Of a stretch of 64,000 bases of DNA, positions 28,516 through 37,326 are shown in pieces. Made by a program: the position numbers and the translations under genes. The stretch comes from Actinophytocola sp036378875 (lineage in GTDB: Bacteria > Actinomycetota > Actinomycetes > Mycobacteriales > Pseudonocardiaceae). Below the pieces are notes generated by a model that made no database searches, had not been told where the DNA came from, and saw only the letters and a list, made by a program, of their open reading frames with translations. The DNA is taken from NCBI RefSeq assembly GCF_036378875.1, contig NZ_DASUVO010000142.1, positions 1 through 64,000 on the forward strand, in the 5' to 3' direction. Position 1 is the stretch's first letter. Each line of letters starts with the position of its first letter.

Positions 28516-28597
28516 GCGGAGCTTGCGGAGCGAACCATCGACATTCAGGACGGCGCCGAGCCCGCGGAGGGCGCCGGTGGAGCGGAGCCTGCGGAGC
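28514..28597. repeat. Short GC-rich dispersed-type repeats in the linker between paralogues
   Basis: The 18-mer gagcggagcttgcggagc (28514-28531) recurs with one mismatch at 28580-28597. Further ggcgccg units lie nearby. The first copy begins in the stop codon of paralogue A. Such gag-cgg-agc runs resemble small dispersed repeats found at gene ends in actinomycete genomes. The frame of paralogue B stays open through here, but the translated sequence looks non-genic. Confidence 0.6.
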
Positions 28598-28630
28598 TTT
28601 CCGGCGCCGCGGAGCGGGGGCGGTGCTGTC

Positions 28631-29179
28631 GTGAGCGTGTTGCCCGTCGGCCACTACCTGGGCGAGCGGTACCCCGAGGGCCTGCACTACGTGCGCGTGG
28701 GCCGCGATCACCAGACCATGACGGACGACGAGTTCGGCGTGTGGGTCCTGTTCCACCAGGACAACCCGCGAGTGGACGTCGAGGCCGTGCTGAAACTGGC
28801 CGCACAGGCGGACCTGCCGGATGCCGAGACGGCGATGGAACGTCTCCTGTCGGCGGGCGCACTGGTGAAGGTGACCGACGAGGTGGCGTTCGCCAAGGCG
28901 TACCGCCTGCGAACCCTGCTCGTTGGCCTTGGCAACACACCGGAGGACCCGGACACGTACTACGTGGGCCTGCCGGGCCACGAACCGGCGCAGCTGGGGG
29001 CCGGCAGTTACGAGCTGTGGCAGTGGTCGGCGCTGACGCCGAGCCTGTGGCACACGTGCGAGATCAGAGCGAAGGTGGCCAACGCCGAGCTGGCCCCGGC
29101 TGACGTCGTGCCGGAGCTGCTGGCCGACCTACGTCCGTTGCTGGCAAACAACTGCGGCTACCTGGACCCGGCCACATGA
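28631..29179 (+). CDS. Unrecognised ESX-locus protein, paralogue B
   Basis: This 182-residue soluble protein begins at GTG 28631 (SVLPVGHYLGERYPEG), after the G-rich GGGGGCGG. It aligns throughout with paralogue A: TMTDDEFGVWVLFHQ, LRTLLVGLGNTPEDPDTYYVG, and SYELWQWSALTPSLWHTC. An in-frame extension to 28502 would consist only of repeat-encoded residues, so I exclude it. Its stop overlaps the ATG of the pseudokinase (ATGA), which implies coupled translation. The conserved LGLGNT block suggests a shared ligand or partner site. No known family comes to mind. Confidence 0.78.
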   Translation: MSVLPVGHYLGERYPEGLHYVRVGRDHQTMTDDEFGVWVLFHQDNPRVDVEAVLKLAAQADLPDAETAMERLLSAGALVKVTDEVAFAKAYRLRTLLVGLGNTPEDPDTYYVGLPGHEPAQLGAGSYELWQWSALTPSLWHTCEIRAKVANAELAPADVVPELLADLRPLLANNCGYLDPAT

Positions 29180-31659
29180 CCGACCTGACCAGGATCGACG
29201 ACGGTCCGGTAGCGACTGTCTACTCAGGACATCGAGCCGGCGTCCCGGTGGCCGTCAAGGTGTTCCCGAAACGCTTCGACAAGCGCACGATGTCGTCGTT
29301 CTCCAAGGAACAGGCCAAACTGGCGACCGTCCGCCGTGTCACGTCGATCCTGATGGTCGACGGTGTCGAGGCCATGCCGAGCGGCGAGTCCGCACTACGC
29401 ATGGAGTTGTGCACCCAGTCACTGGCGGTACTGGTCGAACGCGTGGGCCAACTGGCGGCCGGCGACGTGGTGGTCCTCGGCTGTGCCATGGCGTCGGCAC
29501 TGGCCGCGGCACACAGTGTCGGCGTCGTGCACGGCGGTGTGTCGCCAAGCAACGTCCTGTTCCGCGACAACGGCGAGCCCGTCGTGGGCGACTTCGGTGT
29601 GACGCTTCGGCAGGCGTTCACCCGGGATCCCTTGCACGCCATCGAGTACCTGCCGCCGGAAACCCTCCGCAACGGCACCCTCAACGAACTGACGGACCTC
29701 TACGGCCTTGGCGCGGTACTGCACTTCGCCCTGACCGGCCGCTCCCCCCACCCAGGCCGCCTCGGCGAACAACCAGGCGAACGCGTACTACGCATACTCG
29801 GTGAGCCGGTCCCCGCGATCAACCGCCAGGACGTGCCCATCGGCCTGTCCACACTGGTGGCCAGGCTGCTCGCCACCACTCCGGACCGCCGCCCCCAACA
29901 AGCAGCCCAGGTGGCAGCCCACCTGACGACAATGCTCCCGAACCCTCCAGCCCAACAAACAACAGAGGACTGGGACGACTTCGACGCGCCAACGCCAGCC
30001 CCACCACCCCCACTTCGAGAAGACCCGCTCGACTTCGACGACTTCGCAGCCCGGCCCCCAAGACGACCGGCACCCCCACCCCAGCCATGGCAGCCCGCGT
30101 CCCCACGCCCTGCCCACCGGGCGACGCCTCCACCGCGTCCCGCTGAACCAGCGGCGCCGACCGGGGCCCCACCGGCGACTCGAAGTGCCAACACGCCAGA
30201 GCCGGTATCCCCCGACTGGTCGGCTTCTCCACCAACGGCCGCTGATCTGGTTCCCGAGCGATCTTTGGCCGGTGCTGCTTCGGAAGGCCCATTTCCGCGG
30301 CCTGTTCCCGAGGTACTGGCTGCCACCGGCGTCCCTCCCGAGTGGCCGGCCCCCGAAGCGGTGACGACGTCCGAAGAGCACGTCGTCCCTGAAGTGGCGG
30401 CCCCCGAGCCGGCCTCACCCGAGCCGGCCTCACCCGAGCCGGCCGTTCGCGAGCCGGTCGTTCGCGAGCCGGCGGCCGACTCGGTGGCCCCTGATCCTGC
30501 TGCTTCAGAATCAGTCGCCCTTGCCTCGCCGGCTGCTGATCCGCCGGTTGCTGCCCTGCCCGCCAATGTTCCGCCGCCAGATGCCGTGCCGGCCTCTGTC
30601 GCGCCGGCTTCTGTGCCGCCGGCTGCTGTGCCGCCGCTAGATGCCGTGCCAGCCTCTGTCGCGCCGGCTGCTATGCCGCCGGCTGTTGTCGCGCCGGCTG
30701 CTGTCGCGCCGGTTGCTGCCCTGCCCGCCAATGTTCCGCCGCCAGATGTCGTGCCGGCCGCTGTCGTGCCGGCTGCTGTCCCGTCGGCTGCTGTCCCGCC
30801 GCCCTCTGTCCCACCAGGCCCCGTCCCGGCTGTCCCTGAACCGGCGGCCTTTGAACCGGCCGTGCTTGATTCGGCTGCCTTTGAGTCTGCGCCCCTCAGT
30901 TCGATTGGTTCCGTGCCGGCTACCGGGGCTCCTGTGTCGGTTGCACCCGCACCAGGGACGATCGAGCCGGTGAGGCCGACCACTGCTGAGCCAGAGGTGG
31001 TCGCCGCGCCGCCGGTCGGTGACTCCCCGTCGGGTTCCGTCGGTGCGGATACGTTGTTGCCGCTCGCGCCGCCGCCGACGCCGGTTGTCCCGCCCGGCGG
31101 TGAGTTCCTCGTCACCGCCCCTGTGGCCACCGCGCGGCGGTCCGGCGTCGTGCTTGGTGGACGGGACTCGGACTTCGGTGACGACTTCGGCGGCGTGCAC
31201 CGGGCGACGGTGCTCGCCGGGCCGCTTGCCCCGCCTGATCAGCCCGGCCGTCGGCTCATTCGGTATGACCTCCTGGCCGGGGCGGCGCTCGTGCTGGCGT
31301 TGCTCGCGCTCGTTCCCCTGCTGCTGTTGCGTGGTGACCCCGACGAGATCCCCAGCAAGGCTCGGCTGCCAGCGGCCGGCGAGTCCAACGCCGACAAGGT
31401 GACCGTGGAGCTCGCCGAGCCGACCGATCTCACCGACAAGGTGCAGCTCAACTGGAAGGCCACCCGCGATCTCGACTTCGCGGTCGTTGTGGCGGCTGAG
31501 GGGGAGAAGCCGCAGGTCCTGCTTGTTCAGCGCAACCGCACGATGACCGTCGACGTGGATCCGGAGCGTAAGTACTGCTTCCTCATCCAGGCTACGGACG
31601 GTGACCAGGTTTACGAGAGTGAGCCGCAGCCCCTGCGTGGGGCCGTCTGCCAGAAGTAG
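29176..31659 (+). CDS. Membrane-anchored pseudokinase with Pro/Ala-rich linker and extracytoplasmic domain
   Basis: The protein has 827 residues. Residues 1-255 have a Ser/Thr-kinase fold: Lys28 in VAVKVFPKR, Asn126, Asp139 in GDFGV, and the APE-like LPPE. The glycine-rich loop is absent. The catalytic HRDxKxxN motif reads HGGVSPSN, with Gly121 replacing the catalytic Asp and Ser123 the Lys. It is therefore probably inactive. A long Pro/Ala/Glu-rich segment (about 260-690, many PxAVPPxAVP units) follows, then a membrane helix (LLAGAALVLALLALVPLLLL, about 700-720) and a C-terminal FN3-like domain of about 100 residues. The ATG overlaps the stop of paralogue B. It is likely a scaffold or sensor for the ESX system, which is inference. 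Confidence 0.88.
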   Translation: MTDLTRIDDGPVATVYSGHRAGVPVAVKVFPKRFDKRTMSSFSKEQAKLATVRRVTSILMVDGVEAMPSGESALRMELCTQSLAVLVERVGQLAAGDVVVLGCAMASALAAAHSVGVVHGGVSPSNVLFRDNGEPVVGDFGVTLRQAFTRDPLHAIEYLPPETLRNGTLNELTDLYGLGAVLHFALTGRSPHPGRLGEQPGERVLRILGEPVPAINRQDVPIGLSTLVARLLATTPDRRPQQAAQVAAHLTTMLPNPPAQQTTEDWDDFDAPTPAPPPPLREDPLDFDDFAARPPRRPAPPPQPWQPASPRPAHRATPPPRPAEPAAPTGAPPATRSANTPEPVSPDWSASPPTAADLVPERSLAGAASEGPFPRPVPEVLAATGVPPEWPAPEAVTTSEEHVVPEVAAPEPASPEPASPEPAVREPVVREPAADSVAPDPAASESVALASPAADPPVAALPANVPPPDAVPASVAPASVPPAAVPPLDAVPASVAPAAMPPAVVAPAAVAPVAALPANVPPPDVVPAAVVPAAVPSAAVPPPSVPPGPVPAVPEPAAFEPAVLDSAAFESAPLSSIGSVPATGAPVSVAPAPGTIEPVRPTTAEPEVVAAPPVGDSPSGSVGADTLLPLAPPPTPVVPPGGEFLVTAPVATARRSGVVLGGRDSDFGDDFGGVHRATVLAGPLAPPDQPGRRLIRYDLLAGAALVLALLALVPLLLLRGDPDEIPSKARLPAAGESNADKVTVELAEPTDLTDKVQLNWKATRDLDFAVVVAAEGEKPQVLLVQRNRTMTVDVDPERKYCFLIQATDGDQVYESEPQPLRGAVCQK

Positions 31660-32790
31660 TCAGCCGCCCGAGTGCATCATGTCGGCGCCGGCCGGCACGG
31701 TCGGGTCGTCGGGGTCGTCGAGCCAGCCGTACGGGAGCGTGACCTTGCCCGCCGAGCCCTGGCGGCCGCGCGGACCCTCACCGGTGACGGGGAACGGGGC
31801 GTCGTGGTCCAGTTCGCCCAGGTAGTCGTCCAGTTCGGACAGGGTGGTGACCATGGCGAACCTACGGCGCAGCTCCGAGCCGACCGGGAAGCCCATGAAG
31901 TACCAGGCCATGTGTTTGCGCAGGTCACGCATGCCCTTTTCCTCGCCGTCATGCTCGGTGAGGAGTTCGGCGTGACGGCGTAGGACGTGCGCCACCTCGC
32001 CCAGCGGCGGGCCAGCCGGCACCGGCTCTCCCGCGAACGCGGCCTGCAACTCGCCGAAGAGCCACGGCCGTCCGAGGCAGCCGCGGCCGACCACGACACC
32101 GTCGCAGCCCGTCTTCTCCACCATCGCGAGTGCGTCGGCGGCCGTGAAGATGTCGCCGTTGCCCAGGACGGGGATGGTGGTGACGGCCTCCTTCAGCCGG
32201 GCGATGTGTGTCCAGTCGGCCTGGCCCGAGTACCGCTGCGACGCCGTTCGTGCGTGCAGTGCCACCGCCACCGCGCCCTCGGCCTCCGCGATCCGACCGG
32301 CGTCGAGGTAGGTGTGGTGCTCGTCGTCGATGCCGATGCGGAACTTCGCGGTCACCGGGATGTCGCCGGCCGCCTCCACTGTCGCGCGGATGATGTTGGC
32401 GAACAGCTTGCGCTTGTACGGCAGGGCCGCGCCGCCACCCTTCCGGGTGACCTTGACGACCGGGCAACCCCAGTTCGTGTCGATGTGGTCGGCGAGCCCC
32501 TCACCGACGATGATCTTCACGGCCTCCCGCATGGTGGCCGGGTCGACGCCGTAGAGCTGCACCGACCTGGGCGTCTCGCTCGGGTCGAAGGTCATCATGT
32601 GCCAGGTCTTGGGATCCCGGATGACCAGTGCCCGCGCGGTGATCATCTCGCACACGTAGAGCCCGGCGCCGTACTCACGGCACAGCCGGCGAAACGCCAC
32701 GTTGGTGATCCCGGCCATCGGCGCCAGCACGACGGGCGGGTCGACCGCGTACGGTCCGATCTTCAGCGCGGGAGTTGAGCTAACCACCAC
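31660..32790 (-). CDS. dusB: tRNA-dihydrouridine synthase B
   Basis: This is a 376-residue FMN-dependent tRNA-dihydrouridine synthase. Family motifs are visible: LAPMAGITNVAFRRLC near the start, DTNWGCPVVKVTRKGGG with catalytic Cys109, KFRIGID, ALHARTASQRYSGQADW, and PVLGNGDIFTAADAL for phosphate binding. It reduces U to dihydrouridine in the tRNA D-loop. The gene abuts the convergent pseudokinase stop. I take the GTG at 32790 as start, and the next GTG codon is equally possible. No operon partner is certain, although the macrodomain gene lies 23 bp upstream on the same strand. Confidence 0.95.
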   Translation of the reverse strand: MVVSSTPALKIGPYAVDPPVVLAPMAGITNVAFRRLCREYGAGLYVCEMITARALVIRDPKTWHMMTFDPSETPRSVQLYGVDPATMREAVKIIVGEGLADHIDTNWGCPVVKVTRKGGGAALPYKRKLFANIIRATVEAAGDIPVTAKFRIGIDDEHHTYLDAGRIAEAEGAVAVALHARTASQRYSGQADWTHIARLKEAVTTIPVLGNGDIFTAADALAMVEKTGCDGVVVGRGCLGRPWLFGELQAAFAGEPVPAGPPLGEVAHVLRRHAELLTEHDGEEKGMRDLRKHMAWYFMGFPVGSELRRRFAMVTTLSELDDYLGELDHDAPFPVTGEGPRGRQGSAGKVTLPYGWLDDPDDPTVPAGADMMHSGG

Positions 32791-32813
32791 CCAAGGCTAA
32801 CCCGAGGGGTCGT

Positions 32814-33338
32814 TCAGGATCCCGGACGCTCCGTGCTCGACCGTGCGAGTGCGGCGGTGAGCAGGTCCCGTGTTCGCTCGTCGAAGGCGACGAGTCTGAT
32901 CAGGTCGAGCTCCACGGGGATCGAACGGACCGCTGTGGCCGCGACCTCGGCGGCCAGTTCGGCCGGGAACCCGTACGTCCCGGTCGCGATGGCCGGGAAG
33001 GCGACGCTCCGCACACCGAGCTCCTCGGCCAGCAGCAGGGCGCGCTGGTAACAGGACGCCAGGACCCTGGCCTCGTCGTGGTCGCCGTCCTCCCACACCG
33101 GGCCGACCGTGTGGATCACGTACCGGACGGGTGCCAGGTCGAACGCGGGAGTCGCCACGGCCTCGCCCGGCGCGCACGGGCCGACCTCGGCGCCCGCGGC
33201 CGCGAGTCGGGGGCCGGCGGCCCGGTGGATCGCGCCGTCGACACCGCCGCCACCCAGCAGCGACTCGTTCGCCGCGGTGACGACGGCATCCACGTCCTGC
33301 CGGGTGATGTCACCGAGCACGACCTCGATCGCTGCCAC
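32814..33338 (-). CDS. Macrodomain protein (O-acetyl-ADP-ribose deacetylase type)
   Basis: This 174-residue protein is essentially one macrodomain. It shows VVLGDITRQDVDAVVTAANESLLGGGGVDGAIHRAAG, HTVGPVW, and SVAFPAIATGTYGFP. The NAAN-like and GGGGVDGAIH loops match the YmdB/MacroD type that hydrolyses O-acetyl-ADP-ribose or mono-ADP-ribosyl esters. The likely start is GTG 33338. It is just upstream of dusB on the same strand and divergent from the DUF1707 gene. Confidence 0.94.
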   Translation of the reverse strand: MAAIEVVLGDITRQDVDAVVTAANESLLGGGGVDGAIHRAAGPRLAAAGAEVGPCAPGEAVATPAFDLAPVRYVIHTVGPVWEDGDHDEARVLASCYQRALLLAEELGVRSVAFPAIATGTYGFPAELAAEVAATAVRSIPVELDLIRLVAFDERTRDLLTAALARSSTERPGS

Positions 33339-33415
33339 GACCTGAGCATGGCACCGAACGGCGACACATCGTCGAGACTTCTCGCCGGGCGAACAGCGAA
33401 CGTACGATTTCGGAC

Positions 33416-33913
33416 ATGGGGGACGAGGCCATTCGGGTCAGTGACGCCGAGCGCGACGAGGCCGTGACGGCTCTGTGGACGCACTACGAGAGTGGCCGCC
33501 TCCTGGCCGCCGAGCACGAGGAGCGGAGCGCACGTGCAGCGGCCGCCAAGACACGCGGCGACCTCGAGGCGTTGTTCGTCGACCTGCCGGCGCCGCACCC
33601 TGACCTCAGCGCCGCGGTCACGGTGAAAGCCGCCGACCCCGACGAGACCACGCCGACAACCCGTGATGAGACCACCCCAGCAACCCCCGACGAGACCACC
33701 CCGGCCACCCGCGGCGAGACACTCGCCGGCGCCGGCCTCATGGTTCTGGTGTGCGGCGTGGTCGCCGCCACCGTCCTCACCGTTCGCGAAGGCATGTGGT
33801 GGACCTTCTTCCCGGTCGTCGGCCTGACCACGCTGTTGTGGGTGCTGTCGGACGTGGCCGACCGTAAGGACGCCGCCGCACGGAAGGAAAGCGCGCCCGA
33901 GCCGGACGCCTAG
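33416..33913 (+). CDS. DUF1707 domain membrane protein
   Basis: This 165-residue protein has an N-terminal DUF1707 domain (residues 1-58, IRVSDAERDEAVTALWTHYESGRL, then ARAAAAKTRGDLEALFVDLP). A Thr-rich linker with three DETTPxT repeats (about 75-100) follows, then two membrane helices (AGLMVLVCGVVAATVLTV and WWTFFPVVGLTTLLWVLS). DUF1707 proteins are small actinobacterial membrane-associated proteins of unknown function. Confidence 0.88.
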   Translation: MGDEAIRVSDAERDEAVTALWTHYESGRLLAAEHEERSARAAAAKTRGDLEALFVDLPAPHPDLSAAVTVKAADPDETTPTTRDETTPATPDETTPATRGETLAGAGLMVLVCGVVAATVLTVREGMWWTFFPVVGLTTLLWVLSDVADRKDAAARKESAPEPDA

Positions 33914-34154
33914 AGCAGGTGTGCTGAGGTCGCCGATCTTTGGCGAGGGCGGCCGCCACACGATGCCAAGAGCAGGGGCGAGGAACGAGCCCCTGGCCGC
34001 GGGCATCGTCGCGCAACCACCCACGACAAGCAACCACGCACACCGGCCCGCAACCCGCTGCGCAAGCCGACTCGAGGCCGTCGCCGAAGGCGATCGGCGG
34101 CCCTGCCTGGGATAAAACACTTCCTAGCCACGCACCCCTCGGATTGGGGCGGGG

Positions 34155-37100
34155 TCAGGTGAACAGGCCTCGGACGTCCTCCGCGTTCAGGGTTGAGCTG
34201 AACATGTCGCCGTCGTCCATCACGCTTGTGAACAGTTGTGCTTTTCTTTCCTGTAGGGCCATCACCTTCTCTTCGATGGTGTCTTTCGCGATCAGTCGGT
34301 AGACCATGACGTTGCGGGTCTGGCCTATTCGGTGGGTGCGGTCCACGGCCTGTGCTTCCGTCGCCGGGTTCCACCACGGGTCCAGCAGGAAGCAGTAGTC
34401 CGCCTCCGTCAGGTTCAGTCCGAAGCCACCCGCCTTCAGGCTGATCAGGAACACCGGGGCGTCGCCGTTCTTGAAGCGGTCCAGCACCTCCTTGCGGTTG
34501 CGGGTGCGGCCGTCCAGGTAGCAGTGCTCGATGCCATCGGCCGTCAGGCGTTCCCGCACGGTCGCAAGGAAGCCCGTGAACTGGCTGAACACCAGCGCCC
34601 GGTGCCCGCCGTCGAGCACGTCACGTAGTTGTTCGGCCAGGGCGTCCACCTTGGCGGACGGCATACCGCTGTGCTCGTCGTCGACCAGGCCGGCGTGCAG
34701 GCTGAGCTGGCGCAGCACCGTCAGCGACCGCAGGATCGTGAACCTGTTCTTGTTCATGTCCTCCAGCAGCCCCAGCACCTTCTGCCGCTCACGCTGCAGT
34801 GCCGTCTGGTACAGCTTGCGGTGCCGTGGATGCAGCTCCACCTCCAGCACCTGCTCCAGCTTTGCCGGCAGGTCCTTGGCCACCTGTTCCTTCGTGCGCC
34901 GCTTCATCAGCGGTTTCACCCGTCGGCGCAGCTGTGCCAGCAGGCCGGTGTCGTTGTCCTTCTCGATCGGGCGGGCGTAGTAGTCGCGGAACCGGGTCGG
35001 GTGGGGGAACAGGCCCGGTGCGGTGATCGACAGCAGCGACCACAGCTCCATCAGGTTGTTCTCCATCGGTGTGCCCGTGATCGCGAGCTTCACCGGCGCC
35101 GGCAGCCGCCGCAGGCACTGGTACACCTTCGACTGGTGGTTCTTCGTGTACTGCGCCTCGTCCATGATCAGGCCCGCCCATGACCGGGACGCGTACTCGT
35201 CGACGTCCAGCCGCAGCAACGTGTAGGAGGTGACCACGACATCGGCGTCCGGTAAGGACTGTCCGCGTCGCGTGACCGTGGCCACGCGGAGGTGCGGCGC
35301 GAACCGGGCCGCTTCCGCCGCCCAGTTGGACACCACGCTCGTCGGCGCCACGATCAGGAACGGCTCGTCCGCCTGAGCGTGGCAGATCAACGCCAGCGAC
35401 TGCAGTGTCTTGCCCAGTCCCATGTCGTCGGCGAGGATGCCGCCCAACTGGTTGTCCCACAGGAAAGCCAGCCACCGGAAACCGTCCACCTGGTACGGAC
35501 GTAACGTCGCCGTGAGCGCCGCCGGCACGTCCACGTCGGGCACCGAGTCGAGCGACAGCAGGCCGTTGACCTGCCGCTCCCACGCCGCCGCCTGCCGTTC
35601 CACCACGCCGAGCGACGCCAGCTCGTCCCACAACCCGGCCTGGTAACGGCTGATCTTCAGCGTGCCGTCGGAGAACTCCTGCAGCGCCCGGGCTTCCTCG
35701 ATCAACCGGCGCAACGACTGCAGTTCCGGCTTCTCCAACGAGAAGTACGCGCCGTCGGGCAGCAGCAGGTGCGACTGCTCCCTGGCCAGCGCCACGAACA
35801 CGTCGAGGAACGGCACCTCGCGACCTTCGGCCCGGATCGTCACGCCCAGGTCGAACCAGTCGTTCTCGCCAGGAACCGAGGACGTCGACACGCCGATCGT
35901 CAGCGAGTCACCGACCTCGCGGTAGTCGGCCGTCTCCCCGTCCGCGCAGACCACGACCCCGGGCCGGTCGAGCAGCGGCAGCACCTCGGTGGTGAACAGC
36001 ATCGTGTCGATGCCCCGCACGTCGCCCGGCCACAGTGTGCCGTTGGACCGTAAGCCGAATCGCTCCAACGGCACGTCGTCGAGGTTCGCGAGCAGCGCCT
36101 CCTCGGCCGCCACGTCCCGGTACGGGGCGTCCGGCGCGGCCGGTGACCGCGTGCCGTCGATCTCGTACTGCCACTCCCACCGCAGCGCCAGCCGGTGCCC
36201 GGCGCCGTAGTCCGCGTGCAGCGCCAGCAGCGGCGCGGAGATCGCCGGTGGCGTGTAGGACTCGTCCGACGAGACGACCGGGGCAAGCCGCCGCAGCCTC
36301 GGGTAGTACTCGGTGGCGAACTTCGGTTGCTGCGCAAGGGGAATCTCGAGCCGCTGGTTGTCCACCGCCATCCGCCGCAGCGCCTCCGGCACGGGCTCGT
36401 CCAGCCGCGCGAGCCCCAGCCGCCACTCGCGGTGGTCGCTGACGGCCTGGATCTCGGCGCGGTCGACGTAGATCACCCCGTGGTCGCCGACGAACGAGAC
36501 GGGCACCGGGTCCACATCCACGCCGTCGACCCGCAACACCGGGCCCAGCACCAGGTTCTTGCCGGTACGGGTGGCGTCAAGGATTACGCGGGCGGCGGCA
36601 CGCCACGGCACATCGCCCAGCCGCTTGCGTGCGTGCACCAGCCGCAACCCCGCCGACTCGGCGTCGTCCAACATCGACCACAGCCGCGTGCTGCCGAACG
36701 CGGACAAATCGATGCTCTGCGCCTCATAGTCCGACTGGTGCAGTGCGTACAACTCCCGAAGCAGCTGGACGTGTTCTGGGACGTAACCGCTGTGGTCGTC
36801 CAGACGCGACCAGCTCAACCCGCCGGCCACCCAACCGGAACGGCCCGGCCGCACCACTCTGGCGTACACCCGTGGCACGGACCCCTCCGCCGACAGCGAC
36901 AGCTCGATGGCCAACGGCGTCGAACCCCGTTGGACGGTGTCGGAACCGAGGAGCGCGTCGAGTGTCTGTTCCCACGTCAGTGCCTTCGGTTTCCGGCTCT
37001 CGGAGGCACGCACGAACCCCGTGGCCGTCAGCACCAGCGCCACGACGTGCTTGCAGTCCAGCCCCACGGGACAGCTGCACTCGCCTTCCGCGAACACCAG

Positions 37101-37316
37101 CGCGGGCCCGTAACCGGAGGCGAAGTACCCGGTGGTCGTGTAGACCTCGTCGTGCGAGCCCTGCACGCGCCCACGGACCGCGCACGCAGCCTCGTCCCAC
37201 CACATGGAGAGAACGGCGTGCTGACGCGCGTAGGCCAGGCCACGTCGGTACGACGTGGGCCCGGCCGCGTCCTCGAGCCCAACGAGGTCCGCACCAGCGA
37301 GCATCGCGTTCTGCAT
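34155..37316 (-). CDS. SWIM zinc finger / SNF2-family DNA-dependent ATPase
   Basis: The protein has about 1053 residues. A SWIM zinc finger lies near residues 80-90 (ECSCPVGLDCKH: Cys80, Cys82, Cys88, His90). A long middle region follows. The SNF2 ATPase core has ILADDMGLGKTLQSLAL (near residue 628), LIMDEAQYTKN (DEAQ box, near 718) and TGTPMENNLMELWSL. The helicase C-terminal domain has QFTGFLATVRERL, SLKAGGFGLNLTEAD and the motif VI segment AVDRTHRIGQTRNV. I chose ATG 37316, because longer starts overlap the upstream MFS gene and lack a ribosome site. Such proteins are typical of actinobacteria and probably act in DNA repair or transcription remodelling. Confidence 0.94.
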   Translation of the reverse strand: MQNAMLAGADLVGLEDAAGPTSYRRGLAYARQHAVLSMWWDEAACAVRGRVQGSHDEVYTTTGYFASGYGPALVFAEGECSCPVGLDCKHVVALVLTATGFVRASESRKPKALTWEQTLDALLGSDTVQRGSTPLAIELSLSAEGSVPRVYARVVRPGRSGWVAGGLSWSRLDDHSGYVPEHVQLLRELYALHQSDYEAQSIDLSAFGSTRLWSMLDDAESAGLRLVHARKRLGDVPWRAAARVILDATRTGKNLVLGPVLRVDGVDVDPVPVSFVGDHGVIYVDRAEIQAVSDHREWRLGLARLDEPVPEALRRMAVDNQRLEIPLAQQPKFATEYYPRLRRLAPVVSSDESYTPPAISAPLLALHADYGAGHRLALRWEWQYEIDGTRSPAAPDAPYRDVAAEEALLANLDDVPLERFGLRSNGTLWPGDVRGIDTMLFTTEVLPLLDRPGVVVCADGETADYREVGDSLTIGVSTSSVPGENDWFDLGVTIRAEGREVPFLDVFVALAREQSHLLLPDGAYFSLEKPELQSLRRLIEEARALQEFSDGTLKISRYQAGLWDELASLGVVERQAAAWERQVNGLLSLDSVPDVDVPAALTATLRPYQVDGFRWLAFLWDNQLGGILADDMGLGKTLQSLALICHAQADEPFLIVAPTSVVSNWAAEAARFAPHLRVATVTRRGQSLPDADVVVTSYTLLRLDVDEYASRSWAGLIMDEAQYTKNHQSKVYQCLRRLPAPVKLAITGTPMENNLMELWSLLSITAPGLFPHPTRFRDYYARPIEKDNDTGLLAQLRRRVKPLMKRRTKEQVAKDLPAKLEQVLEVELHPRHRKLYQTALQRERQKVLGLLEDMNKNRFTILRSLTVLRQLSLHAGLVDDEHSGMPSAKVDALAEQLRDVLDGGHRALVFSQFTGFLATVRERLTADGIEHCYLDGRTRNRKEVLDRFKNGDAPVFLISLKAGGFGLNLTEADYCFLLDPWWNPATEAQAVDRTHRIGQTRNVMVYRLIAKDTIEEKVMALQERKAQLFTSVMDDGDMFSSTLNAEDVRGLFT

Positions 37317-37326
37317 GGCCGCCAAG

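Noticed and set aside
28502..28630. An N-terminal extension of paralogue B to 28502
   Set aside because: It would be encoded by GC-rich repeats and overlap the end of paralogue A. The GTG at 28631 aligns with the paralogue's start.
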